From Lycorma delicatula (taxonomy: Eukaryota > Arthropoda > Insecta > Hemiptera > Fulgoridae), in the NCBI RefSeq assembly GCF_047948215.1, contig NC_134456.1:195097034-195161033 (forward strand): a DNA stretch of 64,000 nt, read 5' to 3'. Below, one piece after another: positions 34,331 to 46,525 of this stretch. Each line of letters opens with the position of its first letter. The first letter of the stretch is position 1. Below the pieces are notes generated by a model. The model was not told where the DNA came from. It ran no database searches and was given only the letters and a program-made list of their open reading frames with translations. The position numbers and the translations under genes were made by a program.

Positions 34331-35551
34331 TTACTTCCTTGTACGAAGTAAACGAAATATTTTGATCGCGAAAAATCTAGGTTTTCAGATTTCAACGGAA
34401 ATATCCATTTTGACTAGTTTCGGCGTGACGTCTGTACGTAGTATCTCGCATAACTCAAAAACGATTAGCTCTAGGATAGAAATTTTGAATTTAGGACTGT
34501 TGGATTAAGGACGTCGGAGTTGCACATGCGTCCCAGCTACATTCAAAGTTAGGAGAGGTAGATTAAAACAAAAACTAATGTATTTATACAAATTATTATA
34601 AATAAAAAAACATTCATATTTTTAAAAAAAAAATTGTTCATTTGTACCTTTGTGATCTGATGTGTCAGTACCGCTGTATTTTGTTACTACCCATTTTTAA
34701 TTCAATTAAATAAGCAAAAATTCGGTATTTTTATTATAACTCTTAACTGACGAGCCGACTGTAAACACAAATTCGGAGTTATTCAAATACTTCAATGAAA
34801 TTTCTTATAACTAGATAATAATTATTAATTAAAATTTTATTCTTGCATCGACATCACCCGACCAAATGTGTACAAAATCCAATCAGATTCTGGTTCTGTT
34901 TTTGCTAAAAAACTATCTGATGCGTACTCATGCGTTCCTTGTACGCCTGTTAAACTACGTATACACATTTTTATAAACAGAAAAGTACATAAAAGTTTAT
35001 TTCATTAATAATTTCAGATATTTTTCCTTTTTTTATTATTTATCGTAATTGTTTTTATAATAAGAGGTTAATAATTTAGTAATACATCAACATATTTAAA
35101 TTAAAATTAAAAGTTGAAATAAGGAGATGAAGTATCATTCGAATCGATGTATCTTCCCCTTCTAAAATTCAAATATTTCATTAGGCTCTAACTCTGGAAC
35201 CAATGGAAATAAGTACCACTTATGACATATCGTTGAAAAGCTCTCAATGAGGGCTTATTATTACTGCAGTTACGAAAAACTCCAAAATCAAAATTTATTT
35301 ACATTCTGGGCTTTTTTGGACACTTTTGGTCAATTTGATTGCAACCAAAAGGGGAGGTACACAACAACAGTCCTAAATCCAACATTTCTATATCCTAGGC
35401 TAATCGTTTTGAGTTACGCGAGATAAAGACGGTCACGCCGATACTAGTCAAAATGGATTCAGGAATGGTCAAAATGGATATTTCCGTTGAAATCTGAAAA
35501 ACGAAATTTTTGGCGATCACATTACTTCCTTTACTTCGTACAAGGAAGTAA
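34331..35551. mobile_element. Long-terminal-inverted-repeat (MITE-like) element, 1.2 kb
   Basis: The left end (34331-34502) and right end (35367-35551) are long terminal inverted repeats that begin TTACTTCCTTGTACGAAGTA. Shared inner words include ATTTCAACGGAAATATCCAT and GGACTGTTG. The right arm carries a 23-bp extra block (a second GTCAAAATGGAT copy). Positions 34915-35551 match two more copies at 40487 and 53612, which do not carry the long left arm. It has no coding capacity. It is probably a non-autonomous DNA transposon; the superfamily is unknown because I found no clear target-site duplication. Confidence 0.8.
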
Positions 35552-35912
35552 AAAGAACAAAACACAAATTTTAGCCGCGCTGTAGTTTTTTTCTAGTTCT
35601 TAGCTAAAGGGGGAACAATTCTGTGAAAAATGAACTCACAACCACATTTTCAAGATGAGATGATTTTAACAAATAATAAAAAACCCTGTAAGCGAAAGCG
35701 TTTTTCTCATTTCAGGAAGAAAGTCAAGAGTGTACCAAATAGACCTACAAATATATCAAAAAAATTCTAAGATATGTCAAACTCAAATTCACGACAAGAA
35801 TCCACCCAGTCCTATGTTACAATAAATAACAACAAAAATTAAACAACCGCAAAAAAGTGAAAAAAAAATCAAAGCATAAATAAAAAGTAGAAAATTTCTA
35901 ACCAATTTTCAG
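35552..35912. other. AT-rich DNA, nothing recognised
   Basis: No supported feature. Confidence 0.5.
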
Positions 35913-35951
35913 TTAATATTTTATTTAATTTTCAGTTAAATAAAATATTAA
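35913..35951. repeat. Perfect 16-bp inverted repeat
   Basis: TTAATATTTTATTTAA (35913-35928) pairs exactly with 35936-35951 around TTTTCAG. The word TTTTCAGTTAA is also tandemly present (35906 and 35929), so the hairpin may have arisen from local duplication and inversion. Confidence 0.92.
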
Positions 35952-36635
35952 TGTAGTAATTATAAATTAGATCGATTTTTGTCAAAGACAGAAAACACTT
36001 GAATTACTTGAAAAAGAAATTTTATCAAAGAAAAAACAGAAGATTCAATAAGAATTGAATTGTCTTTGCTGTTTAACGAAACGAATGAACTTCATTTTCT
36101 ATGTGTCAATTGAACTTCCTCTTCAAGTTTCCAGCACCTTTTAAATATAAAAAAATAAACCCGATAACTTTTTTAACTTAATAATTGTTTAATAGATTTC
36201 TTTTTGCGAGTTATTAGAGATATTTAAATAAATTATTTTTAAAGAAGGATAATAATTTGAATAAATTAATGATACACTTAAGTAATAAGATAAAACATTT
36301 ATAATTAGTAAAAACAAGCACATAAAACATAATATTAACTTTTTTTTAGACAATCATAATTTTTTTTAATAGAAAACATGTAACCAGAAAGTTACTCAAC
36401 ATTTTATTTATTTTTTTCTTTAATACCGTATATTAATTTAAATGACCATGAGAGAATGATACAGGTTGAAACCCGTCTTTTTAATTACACATAATTTAAA
36501 TTATTTATTTTAAATAAAAAACGAATTAACCGAAAATATCTACTAAGACGCTACAAAAAACGGGCAAAATTAGTACCTAAAAACAGAATCTATTTTTTTA
36601 CTTAAGTTACAACTTTTCTAAACAGCTTTTTCGTT

Positions 36636-36686
<51 letters not shown>

Positions 36687-38911
36687 ATATATATATATAT
36701 ATATATACATACATATATAAACTATTATTTAATCCAATTCATTTTATTTTGCTGATAATAGAAAATTAATGCAATAATTAATTGTAAGCAAATCTTTTCA
36801 TTCAAGATCAGCGTCTTCGTTCTCTTCTATTGTTCATATAAAATGCGCTCTAATCTTGGTACATCTAGCCCTACACTTTGGCACAGGTTCTCAATAGTTT
36901 GTTACAGCACACACGTACAAAGCGGTAGTGATCTATTCCTACAAGCCAATTTACCCTCCTTTGAGCTGCTTGCTCCCTTCCGCCCAAGTTACTGCCGATT
37001 ATCTTTTAACTATAATCATTATTACACCCATCCGGGAAATGCATCAAAACATTTCTACATCCTCTCATACCTCACATAAAAATGTACGATAAAATATTTA
37101 TACGTTTATTAAATTGAAAACAGCTAATTAAAAATAAATGAAGATTATATTACTGTGAGATAAATTAATTAACGAAAATATGAAAAAATTAGTAATAAAA
37201 CACTTACATTATTACAGACATTCATCAACTTTTTCAAAGATAAAAAAGAACTTACCTAACACAAATATTAAAACGTTATCATAATATATTGATATTGAAG
37301 TCAGGTTCCCTTTATACACCATTCCTAGATTCACGGAAGAGACATTCTTTAATTTTTCAGAGAATTAGGAAAAACTACTTGTTCTGAACAGGATTCAAAA
37401 CGAGGATGAACTATTTATAAAATTCCTTGTAAAATAAACCTTCCAGACCACCGGATATGCTATTCTATTCTACCTTGTACATCAGTACTAGGTTGCCTAG
37501 CAGCCCTAAGATAAAAGGTTGTTCCAAGAGGTTACAAAAATGTCACAAATGCCCAGCACACAAGAAACGAAATCACAAGAACGACTTATCTTTAGCATCA
37601 AACTATTACACAACAGTTGAAACATGCATTTAAGAGAGCAAGGAATTTAGAAAAATATCCACTGAAGTGCACACAAATGCCTAAAAGCTGAAATATTTCC
37701 CCTTTGTTGTGTATAAAATATTACAAGTCGTATAATGGGAATATATATAAACAAACAAAAAAATGAAGTTTTTTTGTTCAATATTGTTTTTCTTTTCTGT
37801 TAAGACATGTTTCCTCCCATCCTAATGATTAATGTATTTTATAAGTAACGTAAAAATATAATGTAGAACATAAGCAACCAGAATTACGCGTATAACAGTA
37901 AAATGAGTCAATTTTCAAAAAAGATCGTCACCTTATGGATAATATATAATTCGGAGGTGATTTTTTTCAAAGAAAACAAAACCCTTGTTTTGTGATTTAC
38001 CTACAAGCAATATAAGATCTATGTAAACTGGTTTTAAAAATTACATAAAGACATCTGTGAGATTTGTAAGTTTATTATTTTATTTAATTGATACAAAACA
38101 ATAAACTTCAGAACGAATAAATAACAATCTTGACCACAAATTCCAGGATTAAGTAGTCGTTAAAAAGAGAAAACTACGATAAAGGATCCCTTAGCCTGTT
38201 TACCTTTTTAAATCGGTAATCCATTGAAAATCTTTAAGGCTAAAGATCAATATATTACAGTAACATGCATCTAGAAGTAATAAAATAATTACAAAGGTCT
38301 ATCGACACTAAGGGGTGAAAACTGAAGGGTGGTATGAGAACAAAAGGGAGAAGGGAGAATGTTGCTATGACAACCCCTGTTTCCCCACTGCTGGTGAAAC
38401 TACAGCACACCTACGTATACACGACCAGAAACGAACCTCATGGTTTTCTGTAGATTGTCCACTTGTAAAAAAAGAAGTTAAGAGGAAGATCTACCACAGA
38501 CTACTATATTTATTTCTTTCAAGGCAATACCTGTTTCCCTTTTTTTCTTTCCAAAACAACATTTTTTTTTTTATACAAACATTCTAATCCCAAATAAAAT
38601 GCACGCTTACGGCTAACTCACGTACAGACGCGTTGTTTTTTCGTATTTGTTCTTTTGAATACACTCGCACAAACGTGCGCGCGAATGTGTATAAACATCG
38701 ACAAATAAGTATTCAAAAGGTTCTGTTATTGACGATATTTCAACCCTATATAAATCCGATTACCAACTTTATGATTCTATACGCGTACAATCAACCGATG
38801 CGATAAAAATGAACATCTCACTTCGGATGAAAAAATATACGGTTTTAAAATAATAAAACAGGTAATAATATTTTATCAAGTTTATGGCTCCGTATATAAA
38901 AAGATTTAATC
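35952..38911. other. AT-rich DNA with a CT/AT microsatellite
   Basis: Open frames at 36843-37079 and 38315-38587 have more balanced composition but no motif I recognise; neither is called as a gene. Otherwise nothing beyond the microsatellite listed next. Confidence 0.4.
36638..36707. repeat. Compound microsatellite (CT)n then (AT)n
   Basis: About 23 CT units to 36684, the linker ACAT, then about 10 AT units. Confidence 0.97.
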
Positions 38912-38928
38912 AAAATAGAAATTAATGG

Positions 38929-38964
<36 letters not shown>

Positions 38965-38981
38965 CCATTAATTTCTATTTT
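38912..38981. repeat. TA microsatellite closed by a 17-bp inverted repeat
   Basis: AAAATAGAAATTAATGG (38912-38928) is exactly complementary to 38965-38981, with a self-complementary TA run between. The whole 70 bp can fold back as one long hairpin. Further TA tracts follow at 38994-39040 and 39064-39116. Confidence 0.92.
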
Positions 38982-38991
38982 TTTATACATG

Positions 38992-38993
<2 letters not shown>

Positions 38994-39041
<48 letters not shown>

Positions 39042-39116
39042 CTACAGATTAGTACAGAATTAGTATATTATATATATACTAATATTATATATATATATAT
39101 TAGTACATTATATATA
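38994..39116. repeat. TA-rich microsatellite cluster
   Basis: A pure TA run of about 23 units (38996-39040), then shorter TA runs separated by ACTAATA/TAGTACA words that are themselves near-palindromic. Confidence 0.92.
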
Positions 39117-40486
39117 ATGTACAGAATAATAAAATTTTAACATACTGAAGGTTTATGTTTTTGGAAACTTCAAATCTTTACTCATTCAGTCAGTGTTTTA
39201 CGAACCCATAGATCAGACGTACAGGATACATTTAGCAGCTGTTTCCTGAGGCTAAACTATTATCATGTCTTCTCCCCAGTACAGAAACTACGATGAAATT
39301 AACTGCAACAGCCGGGCTAGATCAACCCTAAAGAGTTATGTAAAAAAAAAAAAAAAACATCGAAAATATATGGATGTTTGGGTTTTTTTTTTCAATGACT
39401 ACAAAATAAATAAAACAAATTCTTTGCTTCAAAAATGCGATACCCTAAATCGAGATAAAGTCATTTAGTTGGTTAATATACGCGTACTGTAGAATTTTAT
39501 CAATTATTATGCGTATAAATTTAACATTTTCTATAATTCTAAGAACAATTAAAGCTATTTCTTTGCACTATTCGAACTTTTTACAAATTTACACATTTTA
39601 TTTTTCGTAGACGCACTATTAGGGATCTAGCTGAACGGTTTATAGTTCAGCAAGATGTATTTCTTAAAGAATTCCGTATCAACCTTTTAAGATGAGTTTC
39701 TGGATGAAAAAAATTAGTTGCCACATATATTTTTAAGCTGGTTAACCTAAAATCGTTCATCAGTGTATTACTCCAGCAATGGATAAATGTGTTCTAATAT
39801 TCCTAGGGATTATAGATTGGATGGGGGCCTAGTGCCAAGAAGAGGTTTCAATTTACTTATAGAAAGGGTTATTATCTCGTCTGTGGTTCCTTCGGAAATA
39901 TATCATTCTTACTCACCGTTAATCTCGGTTCTTTGTCATGGATCAACTTCATTTCTTGTCTGATGGCTGTACGTCTGACTTCAATTAGTTCATACTGAGA
40001 ACGCCAGAATAAGTACAACTTTTCTCCTTAATGTGATGTGTGAGTTACAAGCCGGTGAATCGATCTAGGTGCTCTGTTTCTTTCCCGGTGGTTATCTAAT
40101 AAGCTAAATGCCAGAAATAATTTATTCTTTTTTTCTTTTTCCAACAAAACAATAAAATTTTCTACGTTTTTGTAAATTAATCTTCCCTAATCTTATTGTT
40201 ATCCTCTTTTTTCTCACATTTAATTTACTTTGACACTTTGTTCAGTTAAATATATTTCAGTGTTAGTTAATAAAACTTAATAATTTTAAATGGTTAAAGC
40301 CGGACTTCCTTATAACTCGTAAAACATAAATATACATAATCACCACACTGTGTTATAGAGATATACAATTGGATAATAATTTGGACCCAATTCACTTGAA
40401 CATCTAAAACTCATATTATATAGTCAATAAGATAATTTCTTACTTGAATTATTATTCAAAATTTCGTATTAAAGTAAGAAAAAAAA
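39117..40486. other. Mixed AT-rich DNA; balanced block 39780-40080
   Basis: 39780-40080 is more GC-rich than its surroundings but has no long open frame or motif I recognise. Function unknown. Confidence 0.4.
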
Positions 40487-40596
40487 TCTGATGTGGACAC
40501 CACATGACTTCCTTGTAAACATATTAAATTATATATACACATTTTTAAAAGTACATAAAATTGTATTTCACTAATAACTTCTGATTCTTTTTCATG

Positions 40597-40627
<31 letters not shown>

Positions 40628-41097
40628 TTTGTTATTGAATTACTTATTGTAATTTTTCTTTAAATACGAGGTTAAATCAATATATTTAAATTAAAAAAAA
40701 AAAAAGTTAAAAAAAAGAGATGAAGTCTGATTCGAACCGATGTGCCTTGTAAGATCCAAATGTTTCAATAATTAAAGTTTTATCTGGCTATAACTCTGGA
40801 AGGAATGAAAATAAGTACCACTTACGATATATCGTTAAAAAGCTCTCAATGAGGGTTTATTACTGCAGTTAAGAAAAATTCCAAAATCCAAATTTTGGGA
40901 TTTTGAGCTTTTTTGATCCAGTCGATCAAAAGCGGGGAGGTGCACAACTAGATGTTACAACAGTCCTAAATACAAAATTTCATCATCCTATGGCTAATCG
41001 TTTTTGAGTTATGCGAGTTACTTACATACTTTCGAAGTATGTATGGAAATTTTCGCGATCACAATCCTTCCTTTACTTCACACAAGAAAGTAAAAAG
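40487..41097. mobile_element. MITE-like repeat family, copy 2
   Basis: Homologous to 34915-35551 and 53612-54330. It starts with a small palindrome ATGTGGACACCACAT, then ACTTCCTTG (40507), and ends with the inverse ACAAGAAAGT near 41093, so the short form has about 12-bp terminal inverted repeats. An internal TA then T tract lies at 40599-40630. Shared inner words include AAAAGCTCTCAATGAGGG and GGCTAATCGTTTTTGAGTTA. Non-coding. Confidence 0.8.
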
Positions 41098-42079
41098 TTA
41101 TAAATGGATATGAATAAATGTTTATTTGCTTTCCTTTGTTTTTTCTTTAATTACTAAGTAATTAAAGCAAGATAAACAAGTTAAAATCGGATGGAGCATT
41201 AACGTAAATGAAAGTAAAAAAATTAAAAGAATCAATAAATATAAACTTCAGACTATATATACTATTTATATAATATATATTGATAATAAATGTAGGCTTT
41301 AAACTTAATTACATTCCAGTTGAATATAATAAAACTGTAAATCTTCGAAAATGAGTCTTTGTAACTCTAAAAATAAAACAGAAAGAATAAAATACGCTAT
41401 TTCAGTTGTTTAAAAGTAAAAGAATTGGATCTCTTTCCAGATTCATGAATTTCCGTCAACTCAGTGTTAGCGAGTTAAAGGAAGAACTGCACAACATAGT
41501 CTTGGCAACGTTTTTGTATTCTATAAGAAATATTTTGGCACTCTGACAGTATTTCTGTTTCTTCTAATAGCTGTCAAAAAAGAGCCCAATTCGGTGAAAT
41601 AAAAAGGACATCTTGAGAACTTATCAATGAACTTTATAATAACTTAGCAGCCATAGTTGAGAAATTTAAGTATATAATCTTTAAGCATCTAGATTATAGA
41701 ACTTGTTATTTAAACATTCTATTTATATCTTCAAATTACAACTGGAAGAAAGGGAGAGATTACTGTTATAATTTATTTGTATTAACAAAGTTTCGAATTA
41801 TTAAGTTTTATTATCTAACACAGAAATATATTTAAATAAACTAAGTTTGAAGTCAAAGTAAATGAAATTTGTAAGAAAAGAGGATAAACGAATAAGGTAT
41901 GAGAAGATTGTATACAAAAACTTGCAAAACTTTATCGTCTTGATTGCAAAATAAGTAAGAATAAACGAAATAAAAAAAAAAATGATGTGAAAACTACGTA
42001 TCACAAACCAAAAGAAGTTTTTCATAGAAAAGAATTCTGCTGGTGTCAAATATAGATTTAACAATTTTTTTTATAAATT
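41098..42079. other. AT-rich DNA, nothing recognised
   Basis: A perfect 23-bp palindrome CTTTAATTACT/A/AGTAATTAAAG lies at 41145-41167. An 87-codon minus frame (42064-41801) is phenylalanine-rich with no motif. Confidence 0.5.
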
Positions 42080-42420
42080 TTCAAAAATATTTGTATGGAA
42101 TGTAGTACTTTACGGGAACGAACATGGTGAATAAGGTAAATATGAGAACTTGGTGTTGCAGGAAAATTTTGAAAATTGGCCGGATTAATAGTAGAAAAAA
42201 TTATGAGTTTTTAAAGTGGTTTGGAGAGAGAAAGGTTTCTTGACATAATATATAAATAAAATAAATACAAATCTGGTGGATCATATAGGACCAGCATCAG
42301 TGAACCTGTTATAGAAGTAAGTAAAAAACAAACAGAAAGGAAATAGTAGAATATATGAAAGATGTAGCGTGTAACAAATATGTGCAAAAGAAGTAATCTA
42401 CCACATCGTAACTAAATTTT
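42080..42420 (+). pseudogene. LINE C-terminal region fragment
   Basis: Plus-strand translation shows TWCCRKILKIGRINSRKNY, EFLKWFGERKVS and EYMKDVACNKYVQKK. This is the region after the RT in insect LINEs (family forms CWRRILKI.W.D..RN..L.R.GE and MKD). It is short and broken by stops. The preceding words LYGM and FTGTNM may correspond to the usual LYG.ETW. Confidence 0.6.
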
Positions 42421-44199
42421 TTTTGGTTAATTTGACGGTTTATATTGCTATAATATTATAATCCTAAGAGCGCAGATCAAATATATGAAAATTTTTATAA
42501 TCCTACAAATTTAAAAAAGGATGTTTGACGTCTTCTTTAATATGGTTGGTGAGATGAAACAACAGAATACCTATCAACAATCAAACAAATAAAATTTTAA
42601 AAGTTATTGAAAATTCAATACAGCTTTCATCAGTGATTAAAGACATTTTATTTAAACGTTTATTCCAATTAATTTCTTGCGGTTTTTAAATTGGGAGAAT
42701 AATAATTGGAAAATTATTTAAATTGGAATAATAATAAAATTGGGTCAAAAACTGAATTAAATCTGAATACATCTGCTTGTAATTCTTATCTACTTGTAAA
42801 CTGCTGAAAATATGAATTACCCACGTAAAATATATTCGTTATTTAAAAACTTGCCCAGTTCGTAGTTATATCATTTTAGCCTCAGGCTGCTGACAATAAA
42901 ATCGTCAATTTAATATTAATGAAACCGTATAATTTTGAAAAAAATTTTTGTGGAAAGAAGTAATCCACCACATCGTAGCAAAAATATTTATATCCTACAC
43001 GTTTTTACTGTATAATGTAATTATGTAAATTTTCAGTGCATAGTTGCATCGAGGAGATAAAAATTTTGTGTTGTGATCATCTATCTATTCTGTCACACAT
43101 AATTTAATACGTTTTTCTATCAACAAAATATAATTTTTACATTAAGAAGTCTTCTTTTTTACAAAAAAATTAAGAAAATTGATTAAGTCTTTTAACAGTT
43201 ATCACTAACAAACATTCCCGTTCTTAATTTAATCAAATTCTTGAAAGATATTTCACAGTCAATAGAGTTATACCCGGTAAAATTTAAGGAAAAATAAATA
43301 AAACATTAATGAACATTATTATTATCATTGGAAAAAATATTTTCCTCTTGACCATCTTTTCTCCATCTAAACAATGTAGGTAAATCATCCATAAACACGG
43401 ATATGAAATTCCATCTTGATCATATCCAAGTTTTTAAATATTTTCTTTTTTATAAACAAAAACGTTTAGCTATACTTTTATAAAACTAATAAATATAATA
43501 ATCGTTCATTACGAATTACGTAAAAAGTTTCAAGCCAAATTATGTAATAACGAATAATCATTTTAGAAAGGAATCATATTTCAAGCAATAAGATTATCTT
43601 GAGATTATTTTAACAGGGCTATACACAGATTAGATCTATTATATAACTGGAGGTGTCTTTTAGTATCGAGCCGTAACCAAAATAAAGGAAAAAAAAACTA
43701 GGGTAAGGAATTGAGGCCGCGCCTGGTAAAGCAAAGACTGGAATGTGGAATGCAGTATCCTAATGTGTATGTGTGCACGAGCGCATAGTGTCTAGATTCT
43801 ACACCAAAGTTTTTTTTTCGTTCGGATCCTCGCCGATAACCCTTTATTATAATTTTTATTCTTTATCTTCCCTTTACAATCTTAACAAAAGAATTCAATT
43901 AGATAATCGTAATTAATTTTCTTTTTAAATCGAAGGAATAAAATAAAATATTAGAATTTTTTTCGTATAAAAAATTGGGTTCCCAACTTTTGATGTCGCA
44001 TGAAAATAATTTTTTTAAAGAATTAAACACGTAAATAAATAAAAAATTAAATCGTAAATTACTTATGAGCATTTTCTTAACTCAACAGAACACAATGGCA
44101 AAGATCAATGTAAGATGTAGTGCATTATTACTTTAGAGATAAAAATTATGTCCATCGTTGAAAAAGATTTCAAATAATATTATTTTTTTCTTTAAGTCA
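42421..44199. other. AT-rich DNA; GC-richer block 43680-43850
   Basis: The block at 43680-43850 has several CpG words and a GT/TG stretch but no motif I can name. Nothing else recognised. Confidence 0.4.
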
Positions 44200-44900
44200 C
44201 TAAATGGTTTTATGGTTTGATATACTCCATTCCTTTCAGGCCCTGTTACTATTTTCATTTTAATATTTACTACATAAGACGGTTATCTGCTTTATGTATT
44301 CCAATCTTGGTTTTCCTATTCAGCTATTACCCTCTACAAATCACTGTATTATCACATCAATTAAACCTGATCCATTAATACGTGTCCGACAAGAATAGTT
44401 TATCTTTCTAAGTTTCAATTAATTTTTCTCCTTTCCTATTCATCTAAGACTACTTCATTTCTAATTTTATCAACCCACCTCGTGCAGCATTTCAAATGTC
44501 TATTTTTTTGCTGGATATCGAATTGTCACGCTTCGCTACTAAGAAGCGCGCATGAATATTTTTAAAAAATTCTTATTTATTCTTACATCTGTACTCCTTT
44601 TCTACATGAAGGTCTCCGTGCTTATCTACTTTCGATTTCCATTTTATTTTGTCTATTTATTGCAAATTTACAACCAAAATATTTTTTGACTTTCTGATAT
44701 ATTACCGAAATATTTTCTTCATTATCCAATTTGAAGTGTATTCTTTTATTTAAACAAATTTCATGTTTATTCATATATATTTTCAGACTGAAATTTTCTC
44801 TTAGCAAAAAATTCATGCCAAAACAAATTTATTTTGTTTCCGTAAAATTATTAAATTCTCTAATGATCTTGTTAACATCTTTTTTTATCTCTTGATAGTT
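44200..44900 (-). pseudogene. Decayed LINE RT and C-terminal fragment
   Basis: Minus strand. 44816-44622 is open for 64 codons and reads NFSLKIYMNKHEI...EENISVI...KKYFGCKF...KMEIESR. This fits the RT thumb segment after the catalytic box (family GLKIN..KT, V..FKYLGC.I, EI.SRI). Continuing leftward in broken frames are FEMLHEVG, DKIRNEVVLDE, TILVGHVLMD and GKPRLEYIKQI. It is a different subfamily from the LINE at 3067-5810 and is far more decayed. Confidence 0.7.
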
Positions 44901-44963
44901 AACCGTTTTCAAATTTTTCCTTCGACTATTGTATTACTTTATCTATACACAAGATAGAAAGAA

Positions 44964-45231
44964 GAAGAAGAAAGAAGCATTTGGAAAAATACAGCTAAAA
45001 GAAGAGACAGACTTATAAGCCAAATCTTATGGCATTCTGGAATAGTCGCTTTGATATTGGAGGGACAGGTAGATGGGAAAAATTGAGTAGGCAAGCAACG
45101 TTTTGAAATATGTAAAACAATTGTTAGGGATGTAGGATGTAGGGGGTATACCGATATGAAACGACTGGCACTAGACAAGGAATCTTGGAGAACTGCATCA
45201 AACCAGTCAAATGACTGAAGACAAAAAAATA
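44964..45231 (+). mobile_element. LINE 3' tail-only copy 2
   Basis: About 268 bp matching the last part of the LINE at 3067 and most similar to the tail copy at 13053 (shared GAAGAAAGAAGCATTTGGAA). It reads EERSIWKNTAKRRDRLI, ALILEGQVDGKN, stop, then MKRLALDKESWRTASNQSND and ends ATGACTGAAGACAAAAAAA. One internal stop. The 5' truncation lies within about 15 bp of that of the 13053 copy. No clear target-site duplication. Confidence 0.85.
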
Positions 45232-45899
45232 TTTCATGACACAAAAAAACAATTTCAATATTACATATTACACAAAATTTTAGCAGCCAAATCCACTGCC
45301 TTGATTCGACGTACAGCTTACATGAAATTTACATTGAATTAGTACTTCCATCGAACCAACCCAAAAAAAAAAAATATAGAAAACTGCTTTCCATGCAAAT
45401 TGCTACAAATTTTTCCTACAATTTAAATAATAAAAGAAACATTACTGATTAAATAAATAAAAACTATTATTTTACAGGACATTTAATATAGTCGTATGAA
45501 AATATTTTTACATCTGAATTTTTACGTTATCAAGAGAAAACCGAATGAAAAATTGCAGAAGCGATTCAAGGGTGTTGTGCCAGACGGGTTGCTTTCCGGT
45601 GAGATAAAACAATTCCCAACTGCACAAAGTTAAAACATCTACACTCCGCGGATAAATTTATTTCCTGGCCGGGTTGGACAACATCCAGATTACAAGATTG
45701 ATTTCCGTGAACCAACAAAATGGGAAGGAATCCACATGGGTAACCCCTTCCTCTGAGAACATTCAAGATCAAACTATAAAACAGAAGTATTTTATGGTCA
45801 ACAAATCATAAAGGAAATCTAATTTTATCTTTTTCATTTATTCAGTTCATTAAATTATAAGGTACTGTTCTATAAATATAATTACTAATATTACAAAAA

Positions 45900-45939
<40 letters not shown>

Positions 45940-46525
45940 GTAGTGCGCGCGCAAACACATACACACACACACTTACACACAAACACTCACTAGTTTTAAA
46001 ATAAATATTAAGTTTAATTTACAAATTTGCATTTTAAACTGCAAAAAATTCGAAAGAATGTAATGTAATAAAATATATATTTAAGTTACATCAATAGAAA
46101 GTAATATATAAAATGAGGACATTATCAAATATACCCGAACTAAGTTACATAAAATGAATAACTGTGTTTTTTTTTTTTAATTTATGAATAAAAAATTCAC
46201 ACTGATCTGATACGTACTTAAAAGAGCCTCATTAAGAAAAATGAGGTCATATCTCACAAAAAAAAAAAAAAACAGAGAAAATACGAGAGTACTTCATGAA
46301 TAGTAAATTTTAAACTGAATATTAACTCAAACTATTCCAGTAAGGTCTTTGGTATTTCCACCCGTTGAACAAATATTTGCATTTTAAATACTCGTACTTT
46401 TAAAAATATATTTTTTATTTCAATCATTCTCTTAAAATACTGAGAGAACACAATAAAATAAAGCATTTGTTTTCGGAGCGATGGTACTGCATTAATAAAA
46501 TGTACACACGCATGTTATTAACTTA
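45232..46525. other. AT-rich DNA with microsatellite; balanced block 45560-45780
   Basis: 45560-45780 is a GC-richer island with an open minus-strand frame of 68 codons (45772-45566) that I do not recognise. A compound TA, GC, CA microsatellite lies at 45904-45972. Confidence 0.4.
45904..45972. repeat. Compound microsatellite (TA)n-(GC)n-(CA)n
   Basis: About 17 TA units, then GTAGTGCGCGCGC, then ACAC-rich repeats. CA-type words continue imperfectly to about 45990. Confidence 0.93.

Noticed and set aside
45566..45772. 68-codon minus-strand gene
   Set aside because: Base composition is more even than around it, but nothing recognisable and no flanking signals; listed only as an island.
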